Of a DNA stretch of 64,000 nucleotides, positions 31,870 to 53,919 are shown one piece after another. This DNA comes from Myrica gale (taxonomy: Eukaryota > Streptophyta > Magnoliopsida > Fagales > Myricaceae), in contig OZ005621.1 of NCBI GenBank assembly GCA_963930655.1, positions 7,675,001 to 7,739,000 on the forward strand, in the 5' to 3' direction. Below the pieces are notes generated by a model that worked only from the letters and a program-made list of their open reading frames with translations, was not told the origin of the DNA and did no database searches. Numbering within the stretch: position 1 is the first letter of the stretch; each line of letters starts with the position of its first letter. The translations under genes and the position numbers were made by a program.

Positions 31870-33247
31870 TTAGCAAAATGAGGTATTGCAATGTAAGGTT
31901 TATAAATAAAGCTTCTTTTGTAATCTCATCCATATATCAGTGAGTATACAAATTTTTCGGAATGAGTCTTTTTACAGTAGATGTAGATCTACGAATCAAA
32001 CCACTTAAAAATTTTATATTTTATCTCTCTTTTGGTCTAATTTATTTTCTCCTTTTTATTTTAATTTTAACACTATGGGAGACCAAAGTGCACGTGGAGT
32101 TCACACGCACATAGTAAATTGGAGGCTTGACCCTAACTTCACGACTCAGCCACGGTCCATCTGCTAGTCTACCAAAATTGAACTCCATGTGGGTCATCCT
32201 CCGTAAGAGCTACAGATTGAATCCATGAAAATTCAAAAAATATATATTTTTTTTCATAAGCAAAGATGTTAAAAAAAGTAAAAGATAATTAAAAAAAGAG
32301 CTTGGGATGTTCGTTTTCTTGAAATTTTAAGAATTTTAATCCAACATTTTTGAATTACGTCTTAACTACAAACAAATATTTTTTAATTTTGTCATATCCT
32401 TGAGGTTTCCAAATTATCAACGTATCCTTTATTAATCCGTGAGAGATACATCTAAGGAACGACAAAATAGAATTTAAAAAAATATATGACCTTATTAATT
32501 AATTACATTAATTGCAGGACACGTGGATAACGGAATAACCATCACCTTTACATCCTGAGGCTTTACTGAGACTGATTTTGTAATTTTACCAAACAATTAT
32601 GACATTTGGTAAATTTTGCCTTGCCCTTGACGTAATGACAGTTGAATTTCACTAAACCCAAACCCATGAATGCGTCAATGCCTTTTAGATAATGCCTGAA
32701 TGTTTATATAAAAATAGAGAATAGAAAATAGAGAATAGAAATTTTTTTAAAATTATAATAAATATTATAAATAAATATCAATTATCATGTAAAAATTGAA
32801 AATAATTTTTTTGGAATTATAATAATATTACAAATAAACATCAACATTTGTATCAAAATAAAAAATTTAGAATTATACTAAATATTATAAATAAACATCA
32901 ACATTTGTATTATAATAAAAAATAGAAAATAGAAAATATTTTATGAATTATAAAAAATATTATAAATAAAAATTATTTTATATTTTATCTTCTACACACA
33001 TCCCAATAAAAATAATTTAAAAATAATAACTCTAAAAATTATCATTACTTTTTTCATACTACAAGTCAACAATTCATATATAAACATCAATAAAATTTTA
33101 ACATAACTTAAAAATTTCATCAAAACGAACCTAACTTACCTTTGAGAGGTAAATGAATATACGTAAAAGTCAATAAGTTGAAATAATTTGGGAGTAAATT
33201 AAACTTCCTTAAATCATTGAACACACAACTGTTAGTAAAATGCTTAG
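31870..33247. other. Very AT-rich intergenic spacer
   Basis: From 32,690 to 33,130 the phrase AATATTATAAATAAACATCAA recurs loosely several times, together with AAAATAGAAAATAGA. No gene, RNA or clear element boundary was found. Confidence 0.45.
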
Positions 33248-33255
33248 CTTAAATC

Positions 33256-33607
33256 TAGGGCTGTTTAAAAAACTGGCCGGACTGGCCAAATCGAACCGAT
33301 TTTGACCAAAATCGGTTGAATTTTTTGAAATCGGGTTGACCGGACCGGTAAACCGGTGTATTCCAGTCCGGTTCCGGGTTACCCTCATGAAAACCCGGGA
33401 CCGGATCAGAGTATACCTCTCCAAATCGGCCCAAACCGGAAATTGACCCAAAATGACAAGGCCCAACCCCAAAACCGGCTCAAAATGGCATGACCCAACC
33501 TAAAACCGGCCCAAAATGACATGACCCAAACCGGACTGCTACAAAATTTCCGGTTTGGCCGGCCAAACCGGACCGAACCGGCCCGGACCGGATATTGGAC
33601 AACCCTA
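33256..33607. mobile_element. hAT-type MITE rich in AACCGG words
   Basis: The 352 bp element has ends TAGGGCTGTTTAA and, reversed, TAGGGTTGTCCAA. It is flanked by CTTAAATC (33,248-33,255) and CTTAAATA (33,608-33,615), an 8 bp duplication with one mismatch. The interior is full of AAACCGG and CCGGTTT words, which create local fold-back potential and many CG sites. It lies about 900 bp upstream of the glucosylceramidase start codon. Confidence 0.8.
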
Positions 33608-33619
33608 CTTAAATAAATG

Positions 33620-34481
33620 AAAGACAACAATATATTAATTGATTAATATTAAATTCAGGAAAATTACTAATCTGCACGCAGAATGCAAAATCGGACCTCA
33701 CGAAAGGCGACCCCATCCTGCATCCGATATAGACTACCGAGTAGTATATACAATGCCAACCTTTTCCTACCTTCTCTCTCTCTCCCCCTCCGCGGGAAGC
33801 CACAATCAAACGCGGCCAAATATTTAGAAGCAGAAAGCTATTCTTAGACAGAGAACGAAAGAGAGAGGGGAGAAAGTTGTGCCACCTGGCAATCTATGAG
33901 GCGGAGTTGCGGACGCTTACAGGCACAGGCGGCGGGTCCTCTGTTCGCCACGCTACGCTTGCGCTTTTGAGTATCACGCAGCCGGACCAATCAATTCAAA
34001 AATATTTGCCACAAACTTTGGGAATTGTTACTGTCGACGTTTTAAGTTTTTGGAGTACTCCGAATCCCGAGAAGTCGGGTCCTCATTTTGGCGTTTCGGT
34101 GGAAACGTATCCTGTGTTTGGGATCGGATCCTCGTCAATCGAGCCCTAGCTCCGAAGGTTTAAGCATCATTGTAGGAGTTTCGGGTCCTGTTGTTGTATC
34201 TTTAGGAACGTGACGTTTGAGGGTTCAAATTTGGATCTTTGATGTGAAGGTCAAGCAATATTGCTTGGTTTTTCCTTGTACGCTTAGATTGTTGTTGTGT
34301 GGAGTTGAAGGAAGGCTTTGTATTTATTAGTGTGTTTCCGAGAGGATTTTCTGGAAGAGTTTGGGGAAATATTGGAGGTGTACTTTGTGATGTCCTGACA
34401 ATTATATAGCCATCGTTTGTTTGGTTGGGATCTGAACAGGTTTTTGTGTTGTATCGTGTATGTTACATAGAATTAGTCGAC
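33620..34481 (+). promoter_or_regulatory. Likely promoter and 5' leader of the glucosylceramidase gene
   Basis: The interval between the upstream MITE and the start codon contains a pyrimidine tract (TTCTCTCTCTCTCCCCCTCC, about 33,770-33,789), a common plant core-promoter feature. A GC-richer, leader-like segment follows (33,840-34,150). Several ATGs occur in it, for example at 33,877 in an unrelated 90-codon frame. The transcription start cannot be fixed from sequence. Confidence 0.4.
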
Positions 34482-45154
<10,673 letters not shown>

Positions 45155-46000
45155 TTGCAGCGTTCAATTTACATGATCATTGTAAAGAATTGTGTAGTAA
45201 ATCTTTCTTGGCTTCCTGAATCCATTGGCAGAAGTGGAAAAGAAATGGTGGAATTTTGGGGGGAACCGTTCAGCTTAGGAAAAGGCAATAAAAAGCTGGA
45301 TAATCCACTTAGATGACGTGTATAGGTTCCTTGTAGCTTTTTAATTTTTATTAAACATTTTATAAGTGGTTAGGTAAGTATTCCTTTCTCCTTTGAAATT
45401 GGCTCACTATTTGTGCAGTTGATGGAGCATACTCTTTTTTGTTTCTTTCTTTTTTCTAGGCAATCCTTAATACTCTTTTCTTTTTCTTTCTTTTTCTAGG
45501 CAATCTTTAATATGTATATTAATATTCGAGAAAATTAAAGAAAAAGCCTCATATGGGTAGCGGAAAACCTTAATGGATCGGGAGGTTCTACAATCTTAGC
45601 AAATGGCATAAAACCCTCGATGGGGATTGATGGGAGCATACTCTTTGATCGATAGTGCTTAAAACATAATTTTGTTGTCTAGAAGTAAGATTGGAACTGC
45701 GCCCTGAAAACTGCGCTGAGGTTTGGGGTTGAAGCTCCATCTTTTCTCTCCTGCCATGGGATATGCGTCAACATATATACCGCCATATCGAGTAACTTCG
45801 GCTGGTTCGCAGCCGTGGCAAGACTCTCAACTCAAGTGATGTGATTCTTTAAAGGTGGTTATCTGAAGGGAAACTGGGAACACAAACAACTCCGGGAGTA
45901 TGCTTTTATCTTCATGGTAAGGAGATGGCATAAACAAAAAGATTCCAGGGTAGCAAAGCAGGTTCTACTACTGAGTATCAAACCTGCCCATATAAAGTAC
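45155..46000. other. Glucosylceramidase 3' flank and spacer
   Basis: Probably includes the gene's 3' UTR. The words TTTCTTTTTTCTAGGCAATC and TTTCTTTTTCTAGGCAATC repeat in tandem near 45,445-45,505. No further gene is supported. Confidence 0.5.
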
Positions 46001-46056
46001 ACTCTACAATCCTTATCTTTTTCTTTCATTTTCAAGAAATAACATCAGAAAATGTG

Positions 46057-47203
46057 AAGAAACAAACCTGCTGGATAAATGTATGATTCACTAAGGCTTC
46101 ATCTTGATTTATAAAGCACACCTCAATTGAATAGATTGTTGCAAGGGGTTTTCTTCTTCTTCTTCTTCTTCTTCTTCTTCTTCTTCTTTCATCTTGATTT
46201 ATAAAGCACACCTCAATTGAATAGATTGTTAATCGATTGTAATGCGATGCTCTAACCGCTGAGCTAAGCGGGCTTACATAAAAACAATTGTACATACATA
46301 TTAATTTAGAAAACTACTGGGAACTTGACAAATTCTATTATCTTATTCACTTTGCCTAAGGTAAAGTGAATAAGATAATAGAATTTGTCTCAATTGTTAT
46401 ATAGATTTACAATTATTCATTAGAGAAAACACAAAATACACTATCGCTCCAACTAAGAGTGTTTTTATCTATATCATTTCTAATCGGTTCTTCCCTTACA
46501 CCGATATTTTCGATAGGACCAAGACTATCCATTGATTTACTCAGCCTACACCCGTATTCTACCTCTTCTTTGGACAACATCGAATTGAACCACCCTTTTT
46601 CTATAAAGCCTTTTTGCCCATATTTACATGAAAATACAATAGATGAATAGTCATTCGAAAAAAAAAATTATTTAACTATTTGAATACTTCATTTCATTTA
46701 CTATCAGAATATGCATATAAATCCAATTACTAGGATTATATTAACAAAAAACAAGTAGGTGTTGAAAACAATGATTATCTTTTGTGAGAACCAGGAGTAT
46801 CACTTAATAGAATGAAATCTTTTTTTTTAATTATTTCGACTATTTTTCAATTTTAAATAGCGATCCCTACGTGTTTGTTGTATAAAATTCACATCGAAAA
46901 AAGTTCTTTGGATAGAACAATTATCCAACTTGAGTTATGAGGATGTGAATACGAATTATTTTTTTCTTTTTCGGACAATAAAAAGTATTTAAATCATAAT
47001 TTAATTGTTTTTATTATTTTATGGATCTATTTGACATTAATTATAAATTCTATATATAAACATAATTTCGAATTTTCTTCTTCTTCTTCTTCTTCTTCAA
47101 AAATGTGAAGAAACAAACCTGCTCACTAAGGCTTCATCTTGATTTATAAAGCACACCTCAATTGAATAGATTGAAAGGGTTCTTCTTCTTCTTCTTCTTC
47201 TTC
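46057..47203. repeat. Direct repeats and (CTT)n tracts around the chloroplast insertion
   Basis: The phrase ATTTATAAAGCACACCTCAA occurs three times (about 46,110, 46,200 and 47,143). GAAGAAACAAACCTGCT occurs at about 46,059 and 47,106. (CTT)n tracts lie at 46,150-46,188, 47,077-47,098 and 47,178-47,202. The equivalent unexpanded site in the functional flank (61,340-61,390) has a single GGACACCTCATTTGC region and a short pyrimidine tract when read in reverse. Confidence 0.85.
46241..47075 (-). other. Chloroplast DNA insertion (NUPT): 5' half of trnT-UGU and trnT-trnL spacer
   Basis: On the minus strand, 46,274-46,241 reads GCCCGCTTAGCTCAGCGG then TTAGAGCATCGCATT, the 5' half of chloroplast trnT-UGU including the D arm. 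Similarity stops in the anticodon stem, so the tRNA is truncated. The adjoining AT-rich sequence, with phrases such as GGACAACATCGAATTGAACC and AATACTTCATTTCATTT, looks like the chloroplast trnT-trnL spacer. A strong hairpin lies at 46,328-46,388 (TTCTATTATCTTATTCACTT and its complement). The right boundary is approximate. Confidence 0.85.
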
Positions 47204-47763
47204 TGCTGTCAAGAATTTGAAAAACTTTAGCATTCTTAATTGGAGGTATGTAAAATAATGACAGAAATTTTATTCATTATTTATGTTTCACTTTTCTGGG
47301 TGTATTCAGCTGAGCAATCCAGCATTTCAAAAGGAATGCCCCAACTTGCACAGACAACCAAAAGTTATCTCTGATCCAATGATAAAGAGTATTTACAATC
47401 TGTGGTTCACTATATTGCAGGGCTATTCACAGTCATGTACATATTTAAATAAGCTTGGGGGATCTCCAAGCTCCATGCAAGGAGATCTCCAAGCTTATTT
47501 AAATACAATGAGCTTTTACAAACATTTACAATATTTACAGAATCTTATTCACCACAAATTCAACCTGGTCAATGAGCATATGTAGAACTTGTGAAACGTA
47601 CCTTTAATCTTTGGAGCCCCCTGCATTACAGGCCTCATGACGCGTAGGTAACCTGTGATATTCATATGTACACAACTTGGAACACAAGTTTGATTCAGTC
47701 CTCCCCCCAAGAGTTGTAGATCTCCCAGGTGCCCTAGGATCCAACAACAACGAATATTTACAG

Positions 47764-47769
<6 letters not shown>

Positions 47770-47801
<32 letters not shown>

Positions 47802-47809
47802 TTTTTTTT
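47770..47809. repeat. (GT)n microsatellite next to a T run
   Basis: About 14 GT units followed by 11 T. The inverted homologous position downstream of the intact NLR (60,751-60,767) has about 8 AC units next to an A run. The repeat was therefore present before the duplication and changed length afterwards. Confidence 0.95.
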
Positions 47810-47995
47810 CTTTATCAGAGCCAATGAATATTTACAGGCCTTCCAGCAAACTTACAGTTGGTGCACCTCACAATCTTGCTTTGTACAAAGAATTCCTGAA
47901 GCAGCACCTGAACCAATATTCTAACTTGGTGATCAAAGCACTGAGTATCTACAATCATTAACAAGTTGGTCATCGAGCCTACTGTCTGTGAACAT

Positions 47996-50064
47996 ATCAT
48001 TTCCAACGCGTTTGAATTTCATCATGGGTCTTCGGAATGGAAGTACTGGGCCGCGGAGAATTCTCTCCCTCCACAACAGATACTCCAAAGAATTGACCTC
48101 CCACTTACCTCATCTCCAGTAGGTAGAATAGACTTCTGGGATGTGAGCAACTTTCCAGTAATCACTGCCCTTTTCATCTGGGCAAAGCGTCTTGATTAGT
48201 CTTCAGCAACTCACAACGCTGGATAATTAGCTTCTCAACACAAGGCATTGCTCCTTTCTCCACTTCCACGCATCTAAGTTCCCTAAATTGGTTAAGGCCT
48301 AAAAGCTTAAGCTTCTTGAAGCCCCCGTTCCTAAAACACAGTGTGTCTCCCTCAAAAACCTCAAGCAATTCAAGATGAACAAGATTGGGCAATTTTTCGA
48401 GGAGTGCAAGGGGATCCTCCTTCAGTCTACTCCATTTTAGATACAATCTGACCAGGCCATGAAGAGAAGTTATCCAGTGAGGTAACATGTCCAAACGTCC
48501 TCTCAAATACACAACCGCTGAATCAATGGAGGTGGCGAACAAAGGTGCTACAAATCAAGAATCTCTTCCTCCTCTATCGAAGTCAGAGACAAAGCATGAA
48601 GGTTGATCAGCTTTTTAAGGGAGGAACAAAGAGACTTCCCATCTTCTTTTCTCAGCTTCAAAATTCCCAATCTCCTTAGTTGATACAGTTTTCCTACCTC
48701 TGTCATTATAGTGTCACCCCTTGGTTTGCCTCTATGAAATAGAGCTTTTGTAGGGATAGCAAAGCACCTATATTTCCTTGGAACTGAAAACCAAATCTAG
48801 AGCGAAAATATTCATAAGAGTCAAGCTCGTAATGATATACAAGCAGGTGGCGTAGTAGTGTGAGCTTCAAGATCTCAACAGGTAGTCTAGTGACGCGCGA
48901 ATATTTCAGATCCAGAGTCTATAGGTTCTGGAGCTTCCCTATAGTTCTTGGAATGGTTTTGATCCTTGTTCCCCTCAAGTTTAGATATTTCAGGTAATAT
49001 AGGTTGTCAACATCAACTGGAAACTTGTGTATACGTGTGTATTGCATATCTAACACATGTAGCAGCTTAAACCCTTCGGGAAACAACCTTTGTATGTATA
49101 TCTGTTCTCAGTGGGGGATTTAAGGGGCCCCGGTTGGCCTCAAGCAAAACGTTGAATTTTGTTTTTTATATAACTTATATGTCTCCTCTTAACCAAGCTG
49201 GCCCCCCCTTTTCTCCTTTCTTAATTTTTTGCAATCATGGTTTATATAAGGACAATGTATTTCATGTCACCTTCTACAGCCTTTTATAATTGGTTTCTTA
49301 ATTTTGCTGTCATGGGTCATATAAGGATGATATATTTCACAGCCTCTTTCTTTGATTTTGAGAAATTTGTACTTCAAATCCTTTTTCATATTATTGTGGT
49401 TATTGATTATTGATTAAGTTTTGAAATTATATTGAAATCGTGATTAGGACTAGGTTGTGAAATTGTGATTAAGACCTTATGTTGTGGCTTGTGAAATTAT
49501 ATTGATGAATTTTGTTTTGTTTTGTTTAGATAATGCATTGGTCTTATCAGTTACAACTGCAACAGTTGAAATAGTGTTCTTTGCGATGAAAATTATCAAG
49601 ACTGACTAGCGTAATAAGATGAGAGATGACTGAATGAATGATAGTATATATTGAGAAGGGAATTTTTGAAACTATTGATAACGAAATCATATTGCAACGT
49701 TTTCAGAAAATGCAGAGCCCTAGGATCCAATTGACATCTCTCAGTCTCAAAAAATAGTATGTAATGTGTATTTCAATATAATATATTTTTAATATTTTTA
49801 GTCCTTTATTTTAAATATTTTAACTCTAAGACATTTTTTTACATTACGTAGTAAAAAAAATTTCCTGTCATTTTTCTTTAGGAGTTGGTGCCCCTTCAAA
49901 ATCATTCTTGGATTCGTCACTGCATGTTCTGTTTTGCCACCCCAAACATGAACAAAGAATGTAGTTGAGAAACAAACCTGTTCTTTTGGGCGTTTTGCAA
50001 TGTGTTGTGTATTGACAGCCGCCGAACCTTATCAGGCCAAATCACATTCTGATCTTGGCAATTT
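47996..50064 (-). pseudogene. NLR pseudogene, LRR half, inverted relative to the intact gene
   Basis: Matches the reverse complement of about 59,200-60,502 of the intact NLR, from just after the VHD motif through the LRRs to the stop. Examples are KVRRLSIHNTLQN (about 50,020) and LPHWITSLHGLVRLYLKWSR (about 48,460). Defects: a CAG-to-TAG stop at 48,548-48,550, a small insertion near 48,515 that shifts frame, a deletion of about 25 codons near 48,208 (LLKTNQDAL joins what should be LKKLPVGIEH and KTLCP), and an 814 bp hAT insertion at 49,109. The coiled coil and NB-ARC regions are absent; the break at 50,064 joins Copia sequence. It cannot encode a receptor but could give antisense or hairpin RNA. 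Confidence 0.93.
49109..49922 (+). mobile_element. hAT remnant inside the NLR pseudogene
   Basis: 814 bp with ends CAGTGGGGGATTTAAG and, reversed, CAGTGACGAATCCAAG. The flanks TCTGTTCT (49,101-49,108) and CATGTTCT (49,923-49,930) match at 6 of 8 positions, and comparison with the intact gene shows the disrupted target. The plus strand near 49,550 reads VTTATVEIVF and, later, a NKMRDD-like stretch, the decayed dimerisation domain. Same family as 4,456-5,665. Confidence 0.85.
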
Positions 50065-50862
50065 AAACTCTGGTTCATCTTCCAAATACGTGTGTTAGAT
50101 TTGTGGTCTCCAAGGTCACATTGCAAAATTCTGTTATGATCGATATGAGGCGGACCCTACTGTCAACGTAGCTGAAGCACTTGCCCTTTGCACTATTAAG
50201 GATCAATCTGTGTCTGAATGGTACACGGATACAGGAGCCAACTCTCATATGACTCTTGATGCTTGTCAACTTGATCAATCTACATAGTACACTGGTACTG
50301 ATAAAGTGGTTGTGGGAAATGGTGACTCTCTTTCCATTCACACACTGGTTCTATTTTTTTTACACTTCCTTTGGTCCTCTTTTGCTTTGTGATATTCTTG
50401 TTGTTCCCTCAATTAGTAAAAAAATGATTTCTATCAGTAAATTGACTGCTGCAAAATAATTGTCGTGTCATTTTTGTTGCCTCTGGCTTCACTCTACAGG
50501 ATCTTTGCACCAACAAAGTGTTGGGCACCGGTATCTGCAAGAATGGTCTTTATGTACTTGACTGTGGCAAACAAGCATTTCTCGCATCGGTTCAACATCC
50601 TCGTGCCTTTCATAGTGTTAGACATGCTTGTTTGGGTCATCACTCATCTCCCACTCTCGAACTTTTGAAAAAAAAAAATGGTGTTATTGATGTTACCTCT
50701 TTTAATATTTCTCCGCTTTGTAATGGATGTCAACTTGACAAGAGCCATCGCCTTCCTTTCTCAATAAATCAAAAAAAAATTGTGAATTTCCTCTACAAAC
50801 ATATTTCTTTATTAAATTATCAGATTTTGTTTACTACAGAAGCATAATTCTAATTTTTTTGG
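50065..50862 (+). pseudogene. Copia fragment: CCHC knuckle, protease, pre-integrase
   Basis: Plus strand, in order: a CCHC knuckle (CGLQGHIAKFCYDR, with a TAG codon just before it), the protease region WYTDTGANSHMTL followed by VVVGNGDSLSIHT, and a degenerate GAG-pre-integrase/HHCC segment (GICKNGLYVL, then FHSVRHACLGHHSSPTLELL and CNGCQLDKSHRLPFS). Frames are broken and the element is truncated on both sides: by the NLR pseudogene junction on the left, and on the right the remainder is displaced by the solo LTR. Not related in sequence detail to the Copia at 19.8 kb. Confidence 0.85.
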
Positions 50863-52654
50863 CTACATGTCACACCCCGTGTCAGTACTTACCCCCGTGA
50901 AATGCACACAAGCGGAGATTATGACACGAACTAATTCTCTTAAGGCCTGATAATTGGCTTTGAAAAGCTTAATGGAAACGTTTAGGTTAAATTCTTAAGT
51001 ATATTAAGGAAGGAAAATTAATAGTTTCAAGGTTTAACAAAAAACGACATTCAAAAATCATTATAAGTTTTGACTTGAATAAATAAAATGAAGTAATTTA
51101 CAGAGATAGACTTATAATAAAATTCAAAACAATGTAAGGGAGTGAAAGTTAAAATTTTATTCTTGGTATAAGGAAAAGAAAAACATAAAAAGAGAAAAGA
51201 TGTCTAAATTGTGAGGATACAAAAGCGAAAAAGGAAAATAAGAATACACAACAATGGAAGCTGTCTAAAACTTTTCATCCTATACATATCCGTAACCCAG
51301 CTAATCTAATCCCAACTAACAAAAAGCGACCTAACCCAAGCCGATCGTCCAGTCCACCCTTGACTCGGTTTCGGAAGTGAGGTCAATGAACTCATTCTCC
51401 ACGGTGCCCTCTACCGGCCGCGCCGGCGGAGGAGGGTCAATGAGTAAGAGGGTCGGGTGAATATCAAACACCCCAAAGTCCTCGACTAAAGGAATTGGGG
51501 ACGCAGTGGGTCCTTGAGAAACTATTGGGGAGCGTACCCCACAAATAGCTCATAAGAATCAGTAACAAAGGTCCAGATAGTCATCACTAAGACATAGGGA
51601 TCCACATCTAGGATCTGCTCGCTTCAAAAGGTCAACATCTGGCAAGACAAAGGCCAACGACAGTACATACAAAAATTTACAACAATAAAAGGGATGAGTC
51701 CTACTGATTCAGTGAGGGGGAAATGCGACATGATACGTATGAAGGTAAGACATAAATAACAGTAGCAATGAATAATCAATCATAAATCAGAGCTCATAAT
51801 AAACCATTTAATGCGGTATGAACAATGCAATGTAAAAATGATGCATCTGTTTCCCAGTCATTTCACTTTCTTTCTTTCTTTCTTTTCTTTTCCGGTCATC
51901 AGAGGTGTCCTTTAGTCTCTATGTTTAACCCCCCGAGTCTAGGTTGTGCGTCCTCCTCTCCTCTGGGACTGTCTCGTGCCCCGACACAAGGACCTTGTCT
52001 AACGTATATTGTTTCACGCCAGGGATACCAACCACTCCTTTCAATGGTGGCTTGCACTATCCCACTGTTGTGATCGATACCGTCACCCTGTCATCGGACC
52101 ACCTCTGGGTATGAGTTTCATTTCTGTCATTTCGTTATTAGATTTCCCACACCCATAACATGACCCATGACAAGATGATGCGACATGTATCATATGCATT
52201 ATTAATAATCACGTAAACAAAGATGAGCAATGGATTTCATACACCAACTGTCATGTACAATTACAACAAACTAAAGTCATAGTAACCTTTCTTAATCCAT
52301 AAGTGGTGTGGTCTAAGTTCAGTAAAAAGACCAAATTTTTCATTTCATGATGTTCATGTATTAAACTCGGTCAACCTCACATGTGCCATATGTTGTTAAT
52401 AGGCAAGTTCAACAACTTATACAACTTGATTATTTGTATTTTATTTCTAAATCCACTAACTTGACTATTTGCAAAAGAAAGAAAATCTTCTCGGGCACAG
52501 AAAGAAAATCTTCTTGGGCATATCATTTAAAAACTTCTCGGGCCTATGGCAGTTTTTGTTTAAACTCCCCGGGCATTTTATAAAACTTTTAGGGCATAAA
52601 ATAAAAAGAGCACTCCACGGGCCTATAAAATAAAAGCTTCACGACCTATTTATA

Positions 52655-52692
<38 letters not shown>
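52655..52692. repeat. TA dinucleotide tract in the solo LTR
   Basis: A (TA)n run, broken once by TG, inside the LTR. Immediately upstream (52,480-52,640) the word CGGGC or GGGC recurs every 25-40 bases in AT-rich DNA, a weak periodic pattern. Confidence 0.8.
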
Positions 52693-52694
<2 letters not shown>

Positions 52695-53780
52695 CTTTCT
52701 CTCAAAAGATCTGGCCCCAGGTAGTCCCCAAAGTCTTTTGGCCCTTTCTCTTATAAGCCCTTCGCATATTTTGATTTGGTTTTGTTTTCAGCTCACGTCC
52801 ACATCCTAACAACATGAGAGTAACAAGTTGTTTTTCTTGTTCTATCTCATGGCAACTATCGTTCCATCTTTTCAACACATATACAAGCTTTTACAATTGC
52901 CAGCTTATGAGATGCAATCAATAAAAATACGTGATCTCTTCCTTTTATCCATAACTGAACACCCCAATACCCCTGTTTAAGATAAAACTCTATATCCTTA
53001 CGTGCAACAAAACTCCCTGGGCTCTACCCTTCCCTTGTAACGTAAAACTAGATCCCTTACCTTAGTCGAGTTGTCTGGTCTCCTGGATGTAGAAACACCT
53101 AAACAATACGACATTAAGTTAGAAAAAGACAAGACAACAATTGATGGGAAGGAAAAAGTGCAGGTTGAGACTACCTCGATCTCTTTCCTTTGGTTTTTCC
53201 TTTCTCTTTTGCTTCGGTCAACTGGATTCTATCACGTCATTCTTGTTCTCTATCAGGTAGGTGAAATTGCTTGGTCTCTTTATGATTTGAGTACTAGGTT
53301 CACGTTATTCTCTCTTATATCCTTTTAGTAGACTGACGACAACAACAAATAAGCAGAACTAACTACCTAACGATGAACTCCCCTTGGCCAGTCTACATAG
53401 CCTACTCTAGACTAGGCAAATCATTATCAAATCACTGTGTACCCAATCGGAAAGAACCAACAAATCTTCCCATATATCACATATCTTTGTTAAAAAGTAA
53501 ATTAATGGATGACCAATCACTAAGCTCCATTTAGACGTCCAAATAAAACCTGAAAAGAATGTATTTAATGCTCACCAGAGGGTTCGAACACTTAGAAAGT
53601 AAGTCTGGTTATTTTCCGCATAAAGCCCGAGAATATAGACATGTTCTAGAGGGTTAGACGGTATACAAGACTTTCCAGACCTGTCCCCGGTCATACAGGC
53701 ACGGGCTTGTGGTAAGCCGGGCATACATTCCTAGTTTATCCCGGTATCTAGGCCTTGGTCATCCCGGAGGTTTGCTCTCT

Positions 53781-53919
53781 GCCCTCCCGGAGTCTATTCT
53801 CGGGCCTCCCGGGAGTCTATTCTAGGGCCACCCGGGAGTTCAGCTCTCGGGCCTCCCAGGAGTTCAGCTCGCAAGCCTCTCGAGAGTTCAACTCTCAAGT
53901 CTCTCGGGAGTTCAGCTAG
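53781..53919. repeat. Six-copy 24 bp minisatellite in the solo LTR
   Basis: Units such as GCCTCCCGGGAGTCTATTCT and GCCTCCCAGGAGTTCAGCTC repeat about six times with period 24. Each carries a CTCCCGGGAG-like palindrome. The array is much more GC-rich than its surroundings. Confidence 0.85.

Larger units (their letters stand above)
46005..47995 (-). repeat. Inverted copy of the NLR downstream flank
   Basis: The outer edge (about 46,005-46,065, CATTTTCAAGAAATAACATC) matches the reverse complement of about 61,610-61,670. The segment 47,212-47,995 matches the reverse complement of about 60,502-61,330, including a GT-repeat region. Sequence between 46,066 and 47,211 was expanded by duplications and by the chloroplast insertion. 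The intact counterpart lies downstream of the functional NLR gene. Confidence 0.88.

Noticed and set aside
33877..34149. 90-codon frame before the glucosylceramidase start
   Set aside because: It is not conserved in the family and lies in the probable leader; the conserved N-terminus begins at 34,482.
46241..46275. A tRNA gene on the minus strand
   Set aside because: Only the 5' half of chloroplast trnT is present; the anticodon stem is broken and the T arm is missing.
53781..53919. CRISPR-like short repeats
   Set aside because: The units are contiguous with no unique spacers; it is a minisatellite in a plant LTR.
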